A model generated the notes under the pieces. The model saw nothing but the letters and a program-made list of their open reading frames with translations. It did not search any database and was not told the origin of the DNA. Both the position numbers and the translations under genes were made by a program. Of a stretch of 64,000 nucleotides of DNA, positions 60,183 to 64,000 are shown piece by piece. The stretch covers positions 62,001 through 126,000 of IMG/VR virus record IMGVR_UViG_3300033145_003080; one strand, given 5' to 3'. The stretch is from a virus. Position 1 is the stretch's first letter. Each line of letters starts with the position of its first letter.

Positions 60183-61085
60183 GTGGCTGATTTGCATCTT
60201 GTAAAAAACGGAAACAATGGAAATGCTATCGAGAATTCCATTGTAATTTCCTATGATAGTGGTGATTTAGATTTTGCTACTACTGATACTCCAGTAGGAG
60301 ATATGGTCTATAATCTCATGACTTATAATTATGGTGTTGGCGATTTAAGTATAACAAATCCAGTATCTAATGTTATTGCATCTTTACCAAATACCGATCC
60401 ACTATTTACTGAGGCTGAATTGACCGAACAATTGTTCAATATATCAGAAGTTATGGAAAAAACGTTTCTTCCATTGAAAGAGTCCCCTGTTTTAGATAAG
60501 GGTGACAACCAGTTTGCCACAGATATACCAGTTGATATAGTGGGGAATCGTCGTATCTATATTTCAGGAATTGTTGATATCGGGCCATATGAGCTTGAAG
60601 TTCATCAGCTTCATTTTGCATCAGAGCAGATCAAATCTGTTTTTCAGGATAAGCTTCGTATCGACCATTCAGAACATCGATTTACTCCAGTTTCTACTGA
60701 TGATATTTACGAAGATTTGTGGGATCAGTTTGTGACGAATGTTGAATATAGAGAAGAATTTGTCAGGGAAGCAAAAGTTATTATAAAAATGAAAACCATA
60801 GAATCTGAATTTAAGATATCTACTGATAAAAATGATATTCCACTGGCAGAATATGAAGCTTATTATGATAAAGGAAAAAGATCTATTGTAATATCAAAGA
60901 CCGATGATTTTTATGGCAATATGTTAAATAGTATTTTTGATGACGGAAGGTATGTGTTTTTCTTTAGTGAAATTAATAGCAAACTTTTTGTATATATAAA
61001 TCCAACCTATAATAAAGGCAAATCTGGAAAAGGAAATGTAGTTAACGAGGTTAGGGCCGGCGGTTTATCCATAATGAATAGATAA
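60183..61085 (+). CDS. Fibre protein with beta-helix end and C-terminal domain
   Basis: A 300-residue protein with a GTG start behind AAGAGGTAA. The N-terminal 135 residues end SGIVDIGPYELEV, the last rung of a right-handed beta helix (D-I-G-x-(F/Y)-E), and share this end with the giant fibre modules, as if this gene were a detached last module. The C-terminal part (about 140-300) is alpha/beta, with YREEFVREAKVIIKMKTIES and a GKGNVVNEVRAGG loop. Its role is probably structural. Confidence 0.6.
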   Translation: MADLHLVKNGNNGNAIENSIVISYDSGDLDFATTDTPVGDMVYNLMTYNYGVGDLSITNPVSNVIASLPNTDPLFTEAELTEQLFNISEVMEKTFLPLKESPVLDKGDNQFATDIPVDIVGNRRIYISGIVDIGPYELEVHQLHFASEQIKSVFQDKLRIDHSEHRFTPVSTDDIYEDLWDQFVTNVEYREEFVREAKVIIKMKTIESEFKISTDKNDIPLAEYEAYYDKGKRSIVISKTDDFYGNMLNSIFDDGRYVFFFSEINSKLFVYINPTYNKGKSGKGNVVNEVRAGGLSIMNR

Positions 61086-61087
61086 TT

Positions 61088-64000
61088 ATGATAAGATTAA
61101 TAAATTCTCAAAGATCAACATACCACCACACTGCTATAACTGAATTTTCTGATATAAGCAGCTTGATAGTAACAGGTGTAGCAAAGGGTTATGCGTCAAA
61201 TAAATACTCGTGGGTTTCTGATTTTCTTTCGAAACATTCTGGGAATTTATCGATTAATCCCCATATTGGGCATGTTGCTTTTTATAGCGAAAGGGATATT
61301 TTTCAGCAAAGTTATGGTAATATTGAAAGGCTACATAATCATTATCCATTTCTTAGTGATTACAATTTTTCGATTTTTCCCAAGTATTACGAAGAGCTGT
61401 CAACAAAACAATATTTTAAAGTTGGCCAAAAGTTTTCTGAATATGATATTGTTCAATATGTAAATATTTCTGAACTTTACACTTTAACTTTGCGTTCGCT
61501 AGATCCAGATTATCATTGGAATAGGGTCAATTTTAATATCAAGCACGAATATTATAGAGCACCTGCTTTCTATACTTCTGGTTATAAAGTTGATATGGAA
61601 TATGAAGAGGAGCCGGGATATAAATACTTTGACAGATACATGTGGGCGCTCCCCAAATCGATTTCACCAAACAGAAGTGTATATAAAGACTATATAGTTA
61701 ATGAACACGGCTTTGACATAACACTATTACCTATGTTTGCTGATTATTTTGGTGATAGCGATATACCTGACATTATAGACCCTTATACTCAGCCAAATTT
61801 AGTTAAGAGACTTTTTGATTATAAAGTTTTAGTTGACAATCCTGAATATCATTATTTTCATAATGATACTAATAATTGGATTATAAATCATAAAAATTTA
61901 AATGCTGGGTCTAATAAGTATTATCCATATATTAATTTTGTTCAATGTTTTCTTGAAGACTGGAGTTTTATTACACCGTATTACGAATATTATTCAGCAA
62001 CTCCACCATGGCCGCCACCAACACCAGTTCCTGGTTATATACGATTCTATCCAGAAATTACACAAAATGGGGTTCTCGAACCTGGAAAAACTATTGTTGA
62101 TTGGGGCAATTCAAGAAGTGGCGGTCAGCCAATAACACGTATGGGTGTTTGTGCAATAAATCCCGGAAACCATCTTGGTCACCCTGACGACCAATCAAGA
62201 ATAGTATATAATATTTGTAAACACATGACTCAATGGGACGGAACTCGATTTGTAATTCATAAAGAAGATTTTGCAGAAAATGATGTTCTTATCGGCTTGG
62301 ATTTAGACACAGAGCGAAATAGGCGCAATTCTGCAGTTGTAATGACAGAACCATATTTCACTGTGAAGCCTATTGCTAATGGCCAAGTTGCACAAATATC
62401 TTTTGTTGATTATAAAAGAGACTCGATACAGCATGAAAGTGTGGATGGTTTCCTCACTGATCCGTCGATGTATTTAAAAATAAAAGCGCCTCTTACTTTT
62501 ATAAAGGAACTTGACCGGTATCTCGTACTTGAAGAAGTTAACACAGACATAATTGATACACTTATTATAAAAAATCCTCGAGATAATTATGGCATGTTTA
62601 ATTCTGATCCGGCGTTTCTATATGACAATTTTGGTGAAGACAATGAGACACTTTTGTATCGCCAGGAGTTTTGTCTTGACGATCTAGTTGAGGGTAGGGT
62701 TGGCACTGGCCAGCATAGAAAGTTTTATATTTCAGCTATTGGTCCTCGAGCAGATAAGTATAGTGATGATGAAATGAAAGTATCCGGTATGGGATTTGTC
62801 TGTAAAACTATTATTAACCAGGCTGGTGAAATTCAATCAGGCCATAATGAATATTTGCATATATACTGTAACAATCATTGGTTTACTAACACCCCAGCCC
62901 ATGCAACAGTAACGCCACCATTGCCAAATGTTGATATTGAAATTTTAACTGATACATCTATTGTTACTCGAATACAACAGTATGAAAAATTCAGGCCTAT
63001 GATCAAGCTGCCTGGTGTGAATGGTTATGTTAAAATATTGGGAAGGAATCCACATTTTAAGATACAGCGTGTGCACGATGGTGAATATGAAGTAATATAT
63101 AATGTCGAATTCCCTTTCTGCCCTGGTTCTGCTTATGAACGATTTGCGATGAATTATAATGATGAGCATCCATATTTACCAAGCCAGGTGTTTTATAAGG
63201 CTGATTATATAAATGCCGGTTCATGGGAAATGTCTGAGGTTGATTCTGATGAAAGATATGATTCAACAAACAATCGGCATGCTCCGTATGGTGATGATTC
63301 CTTTACTCGCCATGAACTTTTTCGACAGGTCGCAGTTTCTGATGCTTTTAATGATATTGGTGGATTTATTCATTATTATTATGATTACACATCTACATTA
63401 GAAAATATTGACAAGTCTGAATACCATAGCGAAGTCATAAAATATCCCACTCACCTAATATGGGAACAGCTCGATTGGAATTTTTTAAGTCTTATTAAAT
63501 CACAAATTGAAGAATTCAAAAGATACGGCACATATGATGTAAGTGTTACTCAGACTCGTGTTGAGTTTGATATTGAACAGTATTTGCCATATTTTACAAG
63601 CGATTTAAAGTTAATTGCACTGGCTGACAATAGGCAATGGAATTTTGATAAAGATAAATATATATCATTTATTGGAAGAGAGAATCCAGCCTATGTTTGC
63701 GAAATGGATATATCAACTTTATTTGAAGATTTTCAATCATTCCAAATAAAAAATGGTGCAATTCCTGATGTTAAAAGATGGCTTTATGGATATTTTTCAG
63801 GATTTGCCCACATGATTGCCACATCAACAGAATCAGAAACGAGAGACGAAAGAGCTACACCTGGTTTGGATACATCGTTAACCACACAAGATGCTCAATC
63901 TAATATTATTATTGAGGTATGGGATTCTGCTTCTGATATTGGAAATGATAAGCTTGGAAACTGGAGACCATTATCATTAATTTCTTCTGATACCGAAAAG
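61088..64000 (+). CDS. Large virion protein, partial (runs off the window)
   Basis: An open frame from the ATG at 61088 (two bases after the previous stop) through the last base: at least 971 codons with no stop. It is Tyr/Phe/Asp-rich and beta-like throughout (HFQxxxYxxxY patterns such as PEYHYFHNDTNNWIINHKNL). A Pro-rich ATPPWPPPTPVPGY segment lies near residue 305. Residues 310-410 include NSRSGGQPITRMGVCAINPG. No domain recognised. Likely the next fibre or baseplate component; the C-terminus is outside the window. Confidence 0.75.
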   Translation, partial: MIRLINSQRSTYHHTAITEFSDISSLIVTGVAKGYASNKYSWVSDFLSKHSGNLSINPHIGHVAFYSERDIFQQSYGNIERLHNHYPFLSDYNFSIFPKYYEELSTKQYFKVGQKFSEYDIVQYVNISELYTLTLRSLDPDYHWNRVNFNIKHEYYRAPAFYTSGYKVDMEYEEEPGYKYFDRYMWALPKSISPNRSVYKDYIVNEHGFDITLLPMFADYFGDSDIPDIIDPYTQPNLVKRLFDYKVLVDNPEYHYFHNDTNNWIINHKNLNAGSNKYYPYINFVQCFLEDWSFITPYYEYYSATPPWPPPTPVPGYIRFYPEITQNGVLEPGKTIVDWGNSRSGGQPITRMGVCAINPGNHLGHPDDQSRIVYNICKHMTQWDGTRFVIHKEDFAENDVLIGLDLDTERNRRNSAVVMTEPYFTVKPIANGQVAQISFVDYKRDSIQHESVDGFLTDPSMYLKIKAPLTFIKELDRYLVLEEVNTDIIDTLIIKNPRDNYGMFNSDPAFLYDNFGEDNETLLYRQEFCLDDLVEGRVGTGQHRKFYISAIGPRADKYSDDEMKVSGMGFVCKTIINQAGEIQSGHNEYLHIYCNNHWFTNTPAHATVTPPLPNVDIEILTDTSIVTRIQQYEKFRPMIKLPGVNGYVKILGRNPHFKIQRVHDGEYEVIYNVEFPFCPGSAYERFAMNYNDEHPYLPSQVFYKADYINAGSWEMSEVDSDERYDSTNNRHAPYGDDSFTRHELFRQVAVSDAFNDIGGFIHYYYDYTSTLENIDKSEYHSEVIKYPTHLIWEQLDWNFLSLIKSQIEEFKRYGTYDVSVTQTRVEFDIEQYLPYFTSDLKLIALADNRQWNFDKDKYISFIGRENPAYVCEMDISTLFEDFQSFQIKNGAIPDVKRWLYGYFSGFAHMIATSTESETRDERATPGLDTSLTTQDAQSNIIIEVWDSASDIGNDKLGNWRPLSLISSDTEK

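Overview
This window looks like part of a large, AT-rich tailed-phage genome (or a prophage), probably a contractile-tail (myovirus-like) phage. The right-hand 43 kb is one long plus-strand run of virion genes: a tape-measure-like protein, hub-like and J-like baseplate proteins, several fibre or spike proteins and a 3,196-residue beta-helix giant. The remainder is densely packed small genes, many joined by TAATG or ATGA overlaps. No capsid, terminase, polymerase, lysin or tRNA gene was recognised, so these must lie outside the window. A FISUMP-domain (Fibrobacter succinogenes major paralogous domain) lipoprotein-like or secreted gene hints at a host in the Fibrobacterota/Bacteroidota (FCB) group. 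That is inference from one gene. All three standard stop codons are used.

Layout. (1) 21-4060, minus strand: HNH endonuclease, membrane-anchored protein, ASCH protein, PGDYG-like protein, a small membrane/zinc gene interrupted by an in-frame TGA, and a class-3 lipase. (2) 4212-14585, plus strand: a gene pair joined by a probable programmed -1 frameshift (tail-assembly-chaperone-like), about twenty small genes (several with zinc-binding Cys pairs), an alpha/beta-hydrolase-like protein, a Bcs1-like AAA ATPase, and a TopoVI-A/Spo11-like Toprim protein carrying an intein. (3) 14623-20605, minus strand: small membrane proteins, a DUF3850 protein, the FISUMP protein, a complete tmRNA gene, and two copies of a promoter/small-gene/hairpin/small-gene/terminator cassette. 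(4) 20699-64000, plus strand: the virion genes, which also contain a sigma factor, an SNF2-like helicase, and two different OMEGA-type RuvC nucleases (IsrB-like and TnpB) placed at gene junctions.

How it fits together. The minus-strand small-gene units share a promoter-like motif (three copies). The plus-strand virion block starts at a good sigma-70-type promoter at 20628-20656. The tmRNA may keep phage translation running under stress. A phage-encoded sigma factor inside the virion cassette may direct late transcription. Four separate homing-type nucleases (HNH, intein LAGLIDADG, IsrB, TnpB) sit in places that do not break genes.

The most interesting points are the tmRNA with an atypical tag, the IsrB/TnpB pair, the A-AAG-GGG frameshift site, the intein in a Toprim gene, the duplicated regulatory cassette, the helicase fused to an ADP-ribosyltransferase-like module with a repeated F-x-DEL-x-K-x-A motif, and the modular giant fibre protein. 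All family assignments come from reading motifs. No database search was run.
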